64,000 nucleotides of DNA, taken from the NCBI RefSeq assembly GCF_029223885.1, contig NZ_CP119409.1:2878001-2942000 (forward strand), written 5' to 3'. A model generated the notes under the pieces. It was given only the letters and a program-made list of their open reading frames with translations. It ran no database searches and was not told the origin of the DNA. Source of the DNA: Pararhizobium gei (GTDB lineage Bacteria > Pseudomonadota > Alphaproteobacteria > Rhizobiales > Rhizobiaceae). The position numbers and the translations under genes were made by a program. Shown here piece by piece: positions 32,358 through 41,596 of the stretch. The number at the start of each line of letters is the position of its first letter. Within the stretch, counting starts at the first letter, position 1.

Positions 32358-33472
32358 TGACGGGGCTTGGACCCGACACCGGTCCGGCGCAGACAACGGT
32401 CCTGACGACTGCGGGTGGTGAGAGCCTCCCGCCGTCGCTCGCCGTTTCCGGAACAGCAGTCCCGCCCGCCCCGGCCGGCGCGGTCACCGGCACAGTCTGG
32501 CGCCGTTTCACCCTGCGCCGCCCGCTGGCGGCCCTGATCATCCAGCGCCTCGCCCTGAGCGTCGCCCTCCTCTTTGCCGTATCGCTGATGATCTTCGGCG
32601 GCGTGGAAGCGCTTCCCGGCGATTTCGCCACCACCTATCTCGGCCAGTCGGGCACGCCGCAGGCGGTGGAAAACATCCGCAAGGATCTCGGCCTCGACAA
32701 ACCGGTTACCGAACGCTACTTCAGTTGGCTCGGCGGCGCCGTTCAGGGCGATTTCGGCACCTCCTGGGCAAGCCGCAACTCCGTCAGCGAACAGATCGGC
32801 AAACGGCTCGGAAATTCGCTGTTTCTCGCCTTCTTTGCAGCCCTGATATCCGTGCCGCTCGCCGTTGCCCTCGGCATGCTGGCGGTCCAGTACCGGAACA
32901 GGCTGCCGGACAAGATCATCAATGTCGTCTCGCTGGCGGCGATCTCCCTTCCCGAATTTTTCATCGGCTACCTGCTGATCCTGTTCTTCGCCGTGCAACT
33001 GGGCATCGCGACCTTCCCGGCAACCGTCTATGACAGCATGGGCTTGGGCGAACGGCTCTCGGCCATCGCCCTGCCCGTCGCCACGCTGGTCATGGTCGTT
33101 CTCGCCCACATGATGCGCATGACGCGCGCCGCGATCCTCAACGTCATGTCCTCGGCCTATGTCGAGACCGCGGAACTGAAGGGTCTCGGTGCCTTCAGGA
33201 TCATCGCACGCCACGCCGCCCCCAACGCCGTGGCGCCGGTCATCAATGTCATTGCCCTCAACCTTGCCTATCTCGTGGTCGGCGTCGTCGTTGTGGAAGT
33301 GGTGTTCGTCTATCCGGGCATGGGCCAGTACATGGTCGATGCGGTCACCGTGCGCGACATGCCGGTGGTGCAGGCCTGCGGCCTGATCTTCGCCGCCTTC
33401 TATATTTTCCTCAACATGGCTGCGGATATTCTCGCCATCCTCGCCAATCCGAGATTGAGGCATCCGCGATGA
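32357..33472 (+). CDS. ABC transporter permease (DppB-like) with extended N-terminus
   Basis: A 371-residue permease whose ATG shares a base with the upstream stop. The first ~65 residues are Pro/Ala/Thr/Gly-rich and are not part of the usual family; the typical DppB part starts around 'LIIQRLALSVALLFAVS', about residue 60. About six membrane spans follow, with the conserved 'DLGLDKPVTERYFSWL' after the first span and the EAA-like loop around 'ETAELKGLGAFRIIARHAAPNA'-type sequence. It is the first of two channel subunits for the binding protein upstream. Confidence 0.93.
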   Translation: MTGLGPDTGPAQTTVLTTAGGESLPPSLAVSGTAVPPAPAGAVTGTVWRRFTLRRPLAALIIQRLALSVALLFAVSLMIFGGVEALPGDFATTYLGQSGTPQAVENIRKDLGLDKPVTERYFSWLGGAVQGDFGTSWASRNSVSEQIGKRLGNSLFLAFFAALISVPLAVALGMLAVQYRNRLPDKIINVVSLAAISLPEFFIGYLLILFFAVQLGIATFPATVYDSMGLGERLSAIALPVATLVMVVLAHMMRMTRAAILNVMSSAYVETAELKGLGAFRIIARHAAPNAVAPVINVIALNLAYLVVGVVVVEVVFVYPGMGQYMVDAVTVRDMPVVQACGLIFAAFYIFLNMAADILAILANPRLRHPR

Positions 33473-34296
33473 GATTGAGCTCCATTCCCATAAGTGCCTG
33501 GGTTGGTATAACAGGCATCATTCTCGCCCTCTTCTGCGCTATTTTCGCCCCGTGGATCGCACCCTTCGGCGAGCGCGAGGTTGTCGGTGACATCTGGCTG
33601 CCGATGGGCGGGGATTTCCTGCTCGGCACGGACAATCTCGGACGCGATCTTCTGTCGCGTCTGATCTTCGGCGCGAGAACGACGATCTTCGTTGCCCTTG
33701 CTGCAACGATCGTCTCCTTTTCGCTCGGTATGCTGCTGTCGTTTACCGCTGCGGTCACCGGCGGGTTCATCGACCAGCTGTTCTCACGCTTCAACGACCT
33801 GATGATGGCGATCCCGACACTGATCTTCGCCCTCGTCGTCCTTGCCGTGCTGCCGCAGCAGCTGTGGATCCTGATCCTGGTCATGGCGGTTCTCGACTCG
33901 ACCCGCGTCTTCCGCATCGGCAGAGCCGTGGCGCTCGATGTCGCGGTAATGGAATTCGTCGAGGCCGCACGCCTGCGCGGCGAAGGCACGGGCTGGATCA
34001 TTTTCCGCGAAATCCTGCCCAACACCTTGTCGCCGCTGCTTGCCGAATTCGGCCTGCGCTTCGCCTTTTCGATCCTGTTCCTCTCCACGCTTTCCTTCCT
34101 TGGTCTCGGCATCCAGCCACCGGCGGCGGACTGGGGCGGCATGGTCAAGGACAACAAGGACGGCATCATCTTCGGAATTTCGGCCGCCCTCATTCCCGGT
34201 GGCGCGATCGCCGGCCTTGCCATCTGCGTCAACCTCGTCGTCGACTGGCTGATGAAGCGAACCTCAAGCCTCAAGGGAGGGCGCGGCGATGCCTGA
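33469..34296 (+). CDS. ABC transporter permease (DppC-like)
   Basis: A 275-residue second permease overlapping the first by four bases (ATGA). 'GTDNLGRDLLSRLIFGAR' near residue 53 is the hallmark of the DppC/OppC family, and the EAA loop 'EFVEAARLRGEGTGWIIFRE' lies around residue 160. About six membrane spans are evident. Its 3' end overlaps the start of the double ATPase gene by eight bases. Confidence 0.95.
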   Translation: MRLSSIPISAWVGITGIILALFCAIFAPWIAPFGEREVVGDIWLPMGGDFLLGTDNLGRDLLSRLIFGARTTIFVALAATIVSFSLGMLLSFTAAVTGGFIDQLFSRFNDLMMAIPTLIFALVVLAVLPQQLWILILVMAVLDSTRVFRIGRAVALDVAVMEFVEAARLRGEGTGWIIFREILPNTLSPLLAEFGLRFAFSILFLSTLSFLGLGIQPPAADWGGMVKDNKDGIIFGISAALIPGGAIAGLAICVNLVVDWLMKRTSSLKGGRGDA

Positions 34297-35941
34297 GCTT
34301 TCGTCTGAAAAGAATACGCTTCTGTCCGTCAGGAACCTGAAGATCGAGGCGACCAGCTACCCGCCGGGCGAGCCGCCAAAAACAGTGACGCTGGTTCACG
34401 ATGTTTCTTTCGATCTGCAAAAGGGCAAGGTGCTCGGCCTGATCGGCGAAAGCGGCGCGGGCAAATCCACGATCGGCCTGTCCGCCCTCGCCTACGGCCG
34501 CGGCGGCGCGGCCATAACCGGCGGCCAGGTGCTGCTCAATGGCAAGGACATCCTGACGCTGGGCCGCGATGGCATACGCACCATCCGCGGCTGCAAGGTG
34601 TGTTATGTCGCACAATCCGCGGCAGCCGCCTTCAACCCCGCCCACAGGCTCGGCGAACAGGTGATCGAAGCGGCCTTGCGCCACAGGATCATGAGCCGGG
34701 CAGACGCGGAAAAGCGGGCGCTCTATCTTTTTCAGGTGCTCGGACTGCCGAACCCGGAAAGTTTTGGCGATCGCTATCCCCATCAGGTCTCTGGCGGGCA
34801 ATTGCAACGAGCCATGACCGCCATGGCGCTCTGCCCCAATCCGGAACTGATCGTCTTCGACGAGCCGACGACGGCGCTCGACGTCACCACCCAGATCGAC
34901 GTTCTCGCCGCCATCAAGCATGCCATCGAGGAAACGCACACCGCAGCACTCTACATCACCCACGACCTTGCTGTCGTCGCCCAGATCTCCGACGACATCA
35001 TGGTCCTTCGCCACGGAAGAATGGTCGAATACGGAACGACGAAACAGATCATCGAGGCGCCCAATGAAGACTATACGCGGGCACTCGTCAGCGTCCGTCA
35101 GACCAAGCGCGACGAAGCGAAAGACCAGAGCAACACGCTGCTGAAGATCGAGCATGTCAGCGCCGGTTACGCCAACGGCTTCAAGGTGCTGCATGACGTC
35201 TCGATGCACCTGCCGAAGGGCCAGACGCTGGCGATCGTCGGCGAAAGCGGTTCCGGCAAATCGACGCTTGCCCGTGTCATCACCGGCCTCTTGCCTCCCT
35301 CGGACGGTACGATCACGTTCGATGGCAAGGAACTGCCGAAGGCGCTGACGGGCCGCAGCAAGGACGAACTGCGCCGGGTCCAGATGATCTATCAGATGGC
35401 CGACACGGCCATGAACCCGCGTCAGACCGTCCGCGACATCGTCGGCCGCCCGATCACCTTCTACTATGGCTTGCGCGGTGCCAGGAAGACGGAGCGCGTC
35501 AAGGAACTGCTTGATCAGATCGAGATGGGTGACCGCTTCCTCGACCGCTATCCGGCGGAGCTGTCCGGCGGCCAGAAGCAGCGTGTGGCCATCGCAAGGG
35601 CTCTGGCGGCAAAGCCTGAACTGATCCTCTGCGACGAGCCGACCTCGGCGCTCGATCCCCTGGTCGCCGAAGGCATCCTGAATCTGCTTCTCAAGCTTCA
35701 GGAGGAAACCGCTGTTTCCTATGTCTTTATCACCCACGACATCGCCATCGTGCGAGCCATTGCAGACTCGGTCGCCGTCATGCATCGGGGCAAGCTGGTC
35801 CGCTTCGGCCCAAAATCCAAAGTGCTGTCGCCCCCCTTCGACGACTATACGGACCTGCTTCTGAAATCGGTTCCTGAAATGGAGATCGGCTGGCTGGAAA
35901 AGGTGCTGACGACACGGCGCATGGAAAGTGCGGGGAATTGA
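34289..35941 (+). CDS. fused double ABC ATPase (DppD-DppF type)
   Basis: A 550-residue protein with two nucleotide-binding domains. The first has Walker A 'GESGAGKST', signature '[10 protein letters not shown]' and Walker B '[12 protein letters not shown]'; the second has 'GESGSGKST', '[15 protein letters not shown]' and '[12 protein letters not shown]'. The linker lies near residue 275. It supplies both ATPase units of the Dpp/Opp-type importer. It is the last gene of that operon and ends 50 nt before the convergent PAAR-like gene. Confidence 0.95.
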   Translation: MPELSSEKNTLLSVRNLKIEATSYPPGEPPKTVTLVHDVSFDLQKGKVLGLIGESGAGKSTIGLSALAYGRGGAAITGGQVLLNGKDILTLGRDGIRTIRGCKVCYVAQSAAAAFNPAHRLGEQVIEAALRHRIMSRADAEKRALYLFQVLGLPNPESFGDRYPHQVSGGQLQRAMTAMALCPNPELIVFDEPTTALDVTTQIDVLAAIKHAIEETHTAALYITHDLAVVAQISDDIMVLRHGRMVEYGTTKQIIEAPNEDYTRALVSVRQTKRDEAKDQSNTLLKIEHVSAGYANGFKVLHDVSMHLPKGQTLAIVGESGSGKSTLARVITGLLPPSDGTITFDGKELPKALTGRSKDELRRVQMIYQMADTAMNPRQTVRDIVGRPITFYYGLRGARKTERVKELLDQIEMGDRFLDRYPAELSGGQKQRVAIARALAAKPELILCDEPTSALDPLVAEGILNLLLKLQEETAVSYVFITHDIAIVRAIADSVAVMHRGKLVRFGPKSKVLSPPFDDYTDLLLKSVPEMEIGWLEKVLTTRRMESAGN

Positions 35942-35991
35942 TCCCGCTTCATCAAAACGAAGCCCCGCAATTCAATGCTCGGGCTACGGCT

Positions 35992-36330
35992 TCATTTGCT
36001 CTTGCAGGCGACATCACCTGTGCGCTGGGCGGCTTGGCCCTCCAGCATAACCGAGGGATCGCTCTTGGCGGAGCAATCGCCTTTCGCACTGGCACCGGTG
36101 CGAAAGTGCACGATCGGCTGACCTTCGATGAATATGCTCGGTACGATTTCGTAGAGTTCCGGCGGGCAATTAATGACATCGGATATTCTGAGCGCCGGTT
36201 GGCCGCCGATCATCACGCTCGTGGCCCCCGAAAGCGCGCAGGCCGGCAGCGCCGGCGCATCGTCGGCGGAAGCCGGCACAGTACAAGAGGCCAGTATCCA
36301 GACGCTGGCGGACAAAATTCTCGCTGACAT
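35992..36330 (-). CDS. exported PAAR-like protein
   Basis: A 112-residue protein with a signal peptide (MSARILSASVWILASCTVPASA, possibly a lipoprotein because of the Cys) and a mature part that resembles PAAR-motif proteins: 'SVMIGGQPALRISDVINCPP', 'SIFIEGQPIVHFRTG' and 'SVMLEGQAAQRTGDVACK', with repeated G-x-P-A-x-R-x-x-D units. Of three consecutive ATGs the third (36330) has GGGAGG at proper spacing. It lies between convergent and divergent neighbours, alone, with no type VI genes. PAAR proteins usually cap VgrG spikes; a Sec-exported one must do something else. Function unknown. Confidence 0.72.
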   Translation of the reverse strand: MSARILSASVWILASCTVPASADDAPALPACALSGATSVMIGGQPALRISDVINCPPELYEIVPSIFIEGQPIVHFRTGASAKGDCSAKSDPSVMLEGQAAQRTGDVACKSK

Positions 36331-36394
36331 CATCATCCTCCCGCATTGGGCTTTCAAGCCGGATGCACGCCCAGCATGCAGAAAAGACGAAGAC

Positions 36395-38395
36395 ATGACC
36401 ACAGATAATTTCACAGTCATTGAAAACCAATGGATCATCCTCGAGGACGGTACCCGGCTGGCTGCCCGCATCTGGATGCCGGAGGGTGCAAGCGAGAACC
36501 CCGTCCCAGCCGTTCTCGAATACCTTCCCTATCGCAAGGGTGACGGCACCAGCCCGCGCGACGAGTCCACCTATCCTGTCTTTGCCGCAGCCGGCATCGC
36601 CGGTGTCCGCGTCGATATCCGCGGCAGTGGCGAATCGGACGGGGTCATCGACGGTGAATACACGCCCCGCGAACTGTCGGATGGCTGTGAACTGATTGCC
36701 TGGATCGCGTCACAGCCTTGGTCCAACGGCGCGGTTGGCATGATGGGCATTTCCTGGGGTGGCTTCAATTGCCTGCAAGTGGCCGCCCTCAAGCCGCCGG
36801 CGCTGAAAGCGGTGATCTCCATCGCCTCTACCGTCGACCGCTACAATGACGACATCCACTACAAGAACGGCACGCATCTGTCCGCGCAGCTGTCCTGGGC
36901 GGCCACCATGCTCGCCTACCAGTCGCGCTCGCCCGATCCGTCCATCGTCGGCGACCGGTGGAAGGAGATGTGGCTGGAACGGCTCGAAAACGAGCCTTTC
37001 TTCATGGAGGAATGGCTGGACCACCAGCGTCGGGACGCGTTCTGGGAACACGGCTCGATCTGCGAGGATTTCGACGGTTTTCCCGTGCCGGCCATGGTGA
37101 TCGCCGGCTGGGCCGACGGCTACCGCAATACGCCGATGAAGGCGGCCGAAGGCTTAGGGAGCAAGGTAAAGGCCCTGATCGGCCCCTGGGTCCACAAATA
37201 TCCGCATTTCGCCTGGCCAAAGCCGCGCGCCGATTTCCATGGCGAGGCGATCGCCTGGTGGAAACGGTGGCTGCGCGACGAGGACACCGGCGTCGAAGCC
37301 CTGCCGCAGATGCGTGCCTTCATTCTCGATGGGCCGAAGCCTGCCTTGCGGCGCAATGTCGAACCGGGTTTCTGGGTCGCCAAGGATCTGTGGACACCGC
37401 CGGAAATGCACTGCTTCTATGTCGATCAATTCGGCAGCCTGCAGGACGGCATGCCAATCCCCGGCGCCCATGACCATAATGCCTATCTGCGCTCCCCCCT
37501 CGACACCGGAACGGCCTCGGGCGAGTGGTTTACCCTCAAGCCGGATGCGGAAATGGCGGGCGACCAGCGCATTGATGACGCCGGATCGCTGACCTTCGAA
37601 ACCGCGCCGCTGGCACAGGCCGTCGATTATCTCGGTCAGCCGGTACTGACCGTCGATCTTACCTGCGATGACGACTGGACGAACCTCGTCGCCCGGCTTG
37701 TCGATGTCCATCCCGACGGCACGGCGACCCGCGTTACCTTCGGCGTGCTCAACCTTGCCCACCGCGACGGCAATGCCGATCCCAAGCCGATGGAACACGG
37801 CACGAAAACCCCGATCCGGCTGGTTCTGGATGCCTGCGGCTATCGCTTCGGCGCCGGCCATCGCATCCGGATTTCCCTGTCGACCGCCTATTGGCCCATG
37901 GTTCTTCCCTCCCCCACGGACCCAGGACTGACGCTCGATCTCGCCACGCTCGGCCTTGCGCTGCCCAAGCTTGGCGACCACGCGCGCATCACCATGCCCG
38001 AACCCGAAAATCCCGATCCCCTGCCGAACTATATCGAACACACGCCGTCCAAAACCAGCCGGCGTGTCGAGCGCGACATGACGACCGGGCAGACCCGTTA
38101 TTTTATCTATGAAGACACCGGCCTTTTCGAGCATCCGGAAACCGGGTTTTCGACGCAGGCCATCCGAAACGAGATCTGGACCATCGCCGCCGGCGATCCG
38201 CTGTCGATGACCGGCATCTCCAACTGGACCTGCATTGCCGGGCGTGAGAACTGGTCGGTGAAAACCGTCGCGATCTCCAGGATCGCCTGCACCGCAACGG
38301 AATGGCTGACCTCGGCCCAGGTGACGGCCTTCGAGGGCGATGCGCAGATCTTCGAAAAAACCTTCGAAAAACGCACTCCCCGCGACTTTATGTGA
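36395..38395 (+). CDS. CocE/NonD (X-Pro dipeptidyl-peptidase S15) family hydrolase
   Basis: A 666-residue alpha/beta-hydrolase. The N-terminal catalytic domain has 'VLEYLPYRKGDG', 'VRVDIRGSGESDG' and the nucleophile elbow 'GISWGG' with Ser120; 'GPWVHKYPH' probably supplies the catalytic His. A C-terminal jelly-roll domain follows from about residue 370 ('GHRIRISLSTAYWPMVLPSP'). The start at 36395 (MTTDNFTVIEN) follows 'GAAGACAT'; the longer frame upstream is antisense to the PAAR-like gene. Such enzymes hydrolyse esters or peptides (cocaine, acyl-peptides). It follows the Dpp/Opp-type importer and may process what it brings in, which is inferred. Confidence 0.92.
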   Translation: MTTDNFTVIENQWIILEDGTRLAARIWMPEGASENPVPAVLEYLPYRKGDGTSPRDESTYPVFAAAGIAGVRVDIRGSGESDGVIDGEYTPRELSDGCELIAWIASQPWSNGAVGMMGISWGGFNCLQVAALKPPALKAVISIASTVDRYNDDIHYKNGTHLSAQLSWAATMLAYQSRSPDPSIVGDRWKEMWLERLENEPFFMEEWLDHQRRDAFWEHGSICEDFDGFPVPAMVIAGWADGYRNTPMKAAEGLGSKVKALIGPWVHKYPHFAWPKPRADFHGEAIAWWKRWLRDEDTGVEALPQMRAFILDGPKPALRRNVEPGFWVAKDLWTPPEMHCFYVDQFGSLQDGMPIPGAHDHNAYLRSPLDTGTASGEWFTLKPDAEMAGDQRIDDAGSLTFETAPLAQAVDYLGQPVLTVDLTCDDDWTNLVARLVDVHPDGTATRVTFGVLNLAHRDGNADPKPMEHGTKTPIRLVLDACGYRFGAGHRIRISLSTAYWPMVLPSPTDPGLTLDLATLGLALPKLGDHARITMPEPENPDPLPNYIEHTPSKTSRRVERDMTTGQTRYFIYEDTGLFEHPETGFSTQAIRNEIWTIAAGDPLSMTGISNWTCIAGRENWSVKTVAISRIACTATEWLTSAQVTAFEGDAQIFEKTFEKRTPRDFM

Positions 38396-38398
38396 CGA

Positions 38399-38800
38399 TC
38401 AGACGGGCCTTGCCTGTGCCAGCACGGCAAGTGCCCGCTCGGCGTCTCGCACCGGAACGAAGATGTGATCGTGGTAATAGGCGGCGATCACATTGGCGCT
38501 GATTCCATGACGGGCCAACGCCGTCGCGACAGCCGCCGTCAGCCCCACCGCTTCCAGGGACGAATGCACTGTCAGCGTAATGCAGCGCATGACGCTCTCG
38601 TAGGCCAGGTCGGCTTCGTCCGCGGCCTGCCGGTCCAGGATCAGCGTCACCCCTTCGTCTTCGCGAAAGCATCCGAGCGGCGACAGCAGCAGCCAGTCTG
38701 TGACACCGTCATGGGGAACGCTGCAATAGACATATTCGGCCGGACGCAGGGAAGGCTGCATGTTCGTAAGTAGCGTTTCGAGATCGGTCACGGCTGCCAT
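38399..38800 (-). CDS. ACT-domain protein
   Basis: A 133-residue protein with two small ACT-like halves; the N-terminal part contains 'EYVYCSVPHDGVTDWLLLSPLGCF', quoted only in family terms, and the C-terminal part 'VGLTAAVATALARHGISANVIAAYYHDHIFVP', typical of the ACT/DUF2241-type stand-alone amino-acid-binding proteins. Start at 38800 has AGGAGATCC upstream. It is convergent with the CocE-type gene (3 nt between stops). Probable role: binding an amino acid; target unknown. Confidence 0.85.
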   Translation of the reverse strand: MAAVTDLETLLTNMQPSLRPAEYVYCSVPHDGVTDWLLLSPLGCFREDEGVTLILDRQAADEADLAYESVMRCITLTVHSSLEAVGLTAAVATALARHGISANVIAAYYHDHIFVPVRDAERALAVLAQARPV

Positions 38801-38983
38801 CGAGGATCTCCTGCGTCCTTTGCCAATGCAGGCAGGAGACTGCCGGCACTGCTCACTTTGCCGTGACGCACGCATTTGCGATTTGACCCGATCGGTTCCT
38901 GCGGGTCAGAGTCCGGCCAACAAGAAAAGTGCAAATCACAGACAGCGAACGCCGCGTCTGCGTTCGCCAACCGGAGGAATGCC

Positions 38984-39712
38984 ATGTCCGCTTATGAAAG
39001 ACAAACCCTCACCCGCAGGATCGCGCTCGGCCTTGGCGCTTTCACTGTCGCCGCGGCCATTTTCGCCACCTTCCCGGCATCGACCAATGCGGCGGAAGAA
39101 GCGGTCGTCATACCCGCCCCGGCAATCGATGAAACGGCAGCAACAGACACTGGAAAGGCCGTCTTCGCGGGTGGCTGCTTCTGGGGCGTCCAGGGTGTCT
39201 TCCAGCATGTGAAGGGTGTCAGGAACGCGGTCTCCGGCTATTCGGGCGGCACCAGCGAAACCGCAACCTACGAGGCGGTCAGCGGCGGCAATACAGCCCA
39301 TGCCGAAGCCGTGGAAATTACCTATGATCCGAAGCAGGTCACCTATGGGCAATTGCTGCAGATTTTCTTTTCGGTCGCGCATAATCCGACCCAACTGAAC
39401 TTTCAGGGCCCCGATCACGGCACACAGTACCGCTCTGAGATATTCACGACCAGCGCCGAGCAGGCAAAGATTGCCGGGAGCTATATTGCCCAGCTCGAAA
39501 AGGAAAAACTCTTCGAAGAACCGATCGTAACCAAAGTGTCCGGCATGACGGCGTTCTACCCGGCCGAGGACTATCATCAGGATTTCCTCACGCAAAATCC
39601 GACGCATCCCTATATCGTCTACAACGACATGCCGAAGATCGAGAATCTGAAGGCCGTTTTTCCGAGTGAATTCAGCGCCCGTCCGGCCTTGGTGCAGAAG
39701 GCGAAGGGTTAA
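38984..39712 (+). CDS. msrA: peptide-methionine (S)-S-oxide reductase MsrA, exported form
   Basis: A 242-residue MsrA, which reduces methionine-S-sulfoxide in proteins. The active site 'AGGCFWGVQ' has Cys65; 'SGYSGGTSETATYEAVSGG' and 'AEAVEITYDP' follow, and 'FSVAHNPTQLNFQGPDHGTQYRS' is conserved (cited for position, about residue 130-152). The N-terminus is a signal peptide (residues 1-36, ending 'STNAAEE'), so it acts outside the cytoplasm. Start has CCGGAGGA upstream. No MsrB or electron donor gene is adjacent. The 3' end overlaps the convergent esterase gene by 41 bases. Confidence 0.95.
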   Translation: MSAYERQTLTRRIALGLGAFTVAAAIFATFPASTNAAEEAVVIPAPAIDETAATDTGKAVFAGGCFWGVQGVFQHVKGVRNAVSGYSGGTSETATYEAVSGGNTAHAEAVEITYDPKQVTYGQLLQIFFSVAHNPTQLNFQGPDHGTQYRSEIFTTSAEQAKIAGSYIAQLEKEKLFEEPIVTKVSGMTAFYPAEDYHQDFLTQNPTHPYIVYNDMPKIENLKAVFPSEFSARPALVQKAKG

Positions 39713-40631
39713 TATCAACGGTTCCGACAAGGACGCTCAGTCCGAAACAGATCTGCCGGAACCCTTCCCGCGCGCCGTCGCTCATATGGCGGGCGCGCAA
39801 CCACGCATGGATCATCTGCGGCTCGTTGAGATAGGTGACGTTGACGCCGGCAGCGATCAACCGCTGTGCATAGAGCGCCGCATCGTCGCGTAAGGGATCG
39901 AAATGCGCTGATGTGATATAGGCGGGCGGCAAGCCGGAAAGGTCATCGACTTGCAGAGGATGGGCAAAGGCATTGTCAGACGGAGCCTTGAGCACATCAC
40001 GGTAATAAGCGACATCGGCAGTGGATAGCCCCGGCGCTTCGGCCATCTCTTCATAGGAGCCCGAAACAAGATCGCCTCCGAGCCCCGGATAGATCAGCAC
40101 CTGCCCCGCTACACCGCCCAGCCCTTCCGCCTTCGCTTTAAGTGCCAATCCCGCCGCGAGATTGCCGCCGGCGCTATCGCCGGCAACGACGACCGACCTG
40201 CCATCGGCCAGCAGCGATACAAGCACCTCGAAACAATCGTCGAAGGCCGCCGGCCAGACATTCTCGGGCGCCAGCCTGTAGTCGACGGAAACAAGTTCGA
40301 CCCTTGCCGCGTGGGCGATCTCGGCGCAGATCGCGTCATGGCTGTCGAGCGACCCGACGACGAAGCCGCCGCCATGGATGTAAAACACCCGCGTTTGCGC
40401 GGCAATCTCGGCTGGTCGATAGCGGCGAATGGGAATGCGACCGCCGACGCACTCGTCCTGTCTTACCATCCCCGCCGGCGACGGTGCATCGAACTGTGCA
40501 CACAAGGCATCGTACCAGGCACGCTGCTGCGCAATCGGCGCTTCCACCGCGTCAGGGGGATAGAATTCCTCGCAACGTTTGTGGAAGGCGAGAATGCCGG
40601 GTTCGATGGGGATTGAGCGACTTGCTGCCAT
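39672..40631 (-). CDS. alpha/beta hydrolase (hormone-sensitive lipase family)
   Basis: A 319-residue esterase of the HSL/bacterial family IV group. It has the oxyanion motif 'YIHGGGFVVGSLDSHD', nucleophile elbow 'VVAGDSAGGNLAAGLAL', catalytic Asp in 'ITSAHFDPLRDD' and His in 'MIHAWLR'. The substrate is a short-chain ester; which one is unknown. The 3' end overlaps msrA on the opposite strand by 41 bases. It is followed upstream (to the right) by the parDE palindrome, 76 nt from its start. Confidence 0.93.
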   Translation of the reverse strand: MAASRSIPIEPGILAFHKRCEEFYPPDAVEAPIAQQRAWYDALCAQFDAPSPAGMVRQDECVGGRIPIRRYRPAEIAAQTRVFYIHGGGFVVGSLDSHDAICAEIAHAARVELVSVDYRLAPENVWPAAFDDCFEVLVSLLADGRSVVVAGDSAGGNLAAGLALKAKAEGLGGVAGQVLIYPGLGGDLVSGSYEEMAEAPGLSTADVAYYRDVLKAPSDNAFAHPLQVDDLSGLPPAYITSAHFDPLRDDAALYAQRLIAAGVNVTYLNEPQMIHAWLRARHMSDGAREGFRQICFGLSVLVGTVDINPSPSAPRPDGR

Positions 40632-40707
40632 GATGAAGCATCTCGGTTTTGATTCCTATTCCTACACGGAAATCCTGCCCGCTCTGTCCTCAATCCGACA
40701 TCGGGGG

Positions 40708-40750
40708 GATAGCACAAGAGTATGACAATGTCATACTCTTGTGCTATCTT
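40708..40750 (+). promoter_or_regulatory. parDE operator and promoter: 41-bp perfect palindrome
   Basis: Two perfect 20-bp arms (GATAGCACAAGAGTATGACA at 40708-40727 and its reverse complement at 40729-40748) with a single central A. ATGACA (40722-40727), a 17-nt spacer and TATCTT (40745-40750) form a sigma-70-type promoter inside it. The antitoxin gene starts at 40771, so binding of ParD here would block transcription, as expected of an autoregulated toxin-antitoxin operon. Confidence 0.85.
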
Positions 40751-40770
40751 GCCGTCATAGGAGAATGCCC

Positions 40771-41046
40771 ATGCGTACCAGCAAGCCGATCACAATCACC
40801 CTTGGCCAACAGCAGGCATCCCTTGATGCGCGCCTGCAATCCGGCAGCTATGCCTCGGCAAGCGAAGTGCTGCGAGCGGGCTTGCGCGCCCTCGATCGGG
40901 AAGACGCTGCGCTGGATGAGATCATGCGATTGAAGATTCGCGAAGCCATAAACGATCCCCAGCCCGATATTCCGGCGTCCGAGGTTTTCGAGCGCCTGCG
41001 AGCACGCCATAACAATACATTGAAGGCCGGCAAACGTGACGCATGA
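40771..41046 (+). CDS. parD: ParD-family antitoxin
   Basis: A 91-residue antitoxin with an N-terminal ribbon-helix-helix DNA-binding part ('KPITITLGQQQASLDARLQS', 'YASASEVLRAGLRALDRED') and a charged C-terminal tail that would wrap the toxin. The ATG at 40771 has AGGAG at 7-nt spacing; the ATG six bases earlier is too close. It overlaps the toxin gene by 11 bases and is preceded by a 41-bp palindrome that is its likely operator. It neutralises the adjacent ParE. Confidence 0.92.
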   Translation: MRTSKPITITLGQQQASLDARLQSGSYASASEVLRAGLRALDREDAALDEIMRLKIREAINDPQPDIPASEVFERLRARHNNTLKAGKRDA

Positions 41047-41596
41047 GGTCGTATTCCGGCCAGCCGCCGAATCTGACCTTATCTCCCTCTACGCGTACAT
41101 TGCCGACAAAAGCGGTCCCGAGCGTGCTGGCGCTTACATTGCCCGCATCGAATTTGCATGTATGGCATTGGCTAACTTTCCGTTGCGCGGACAATTGCGC
41201 GATGATCTGCATCCTGACGTCCGCCTTGTTGGTTTTGAACACCGTGTATCGATTGCCTTTACGGTCGAGGCCGATCTTGTTCGCATTCCCCGCATCTTCT
41301 ATGGCGGACGAGATTTTCCTCCGGAGTGGCATGGGATTGATGATGTCCGGAAGATCGGCGTGATGCCATCCGTACCTTGCCACGCCCCCCTTCCGCCGTG
41401 TTACCTAAGCCATGGCCTTCACGCTCCGTCAGCTCCAGTATTTCATCGCCGTTGCCGAACAAGGCTCGGTCACGCGCGCGGCGCAAAACCTGTCGATTTC
41501 GCAGTCTTCTATTACCGAGGCGGTGAAGGAGCTGGAGAGCGATTTGGGCGTCGAATTGTTCGAGCGCCATCCGCGCGGCTTGCACATCACCCATAA
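41036..41596 (+). CDS. parE: ParE-family toxin with unusual C-terminal read-through
   Basis: Residues 1-104 match RelE/ParE toxins ('VVFRPAAESDLISLYAYIA', 'FPLRGQLRDD', 'IPRIFYGGRDFPPEW'), which poison gyrase. The GTG start at 41036 has GAAGG upstream and lies within parD. Family members normally end just after 'YGGRDFPPEW'; here no stop occurs and the frame continues for about 82 more residues of unrelated, Arg/His/Pro-rich sequence, overlapping the start of the LysR gene (41412) by 185 bases. A one-base shift near 41333 would meet a TGA at once, so a stop may have been lost by point change or indel. Toxin activity is therefore uncertain. Confidence 0.8.
   Translation: MTHEVVFRPAAESDLISLYAYIADKSGPERAGAYIARIEFACMALANFPLRGQLRDDLHPDVRLVGFEHRVSIAFTVEADLVRIPRIFYGGRDFPPEWHGIDDVRKIGVMPSVPCHAPLPPCYLSHGLHAPSAPVFHRRCRTRLGHARGAKPVDFAVFYYRGGEGAGERFGRRIVRAPSARLAHHP

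Noticed and set aside
34271..35785. 504-codon open frame on the minus strand
   Set aside because: Antisense to the double ABC ATPase with intact Walker motifs.
40708..40748. Terminator or insertion-sequence end
   Set aside because: The palindrome contains a promoter, lies directly before parD and has no U-tract or transposase nearby, so an operator is the better reading.
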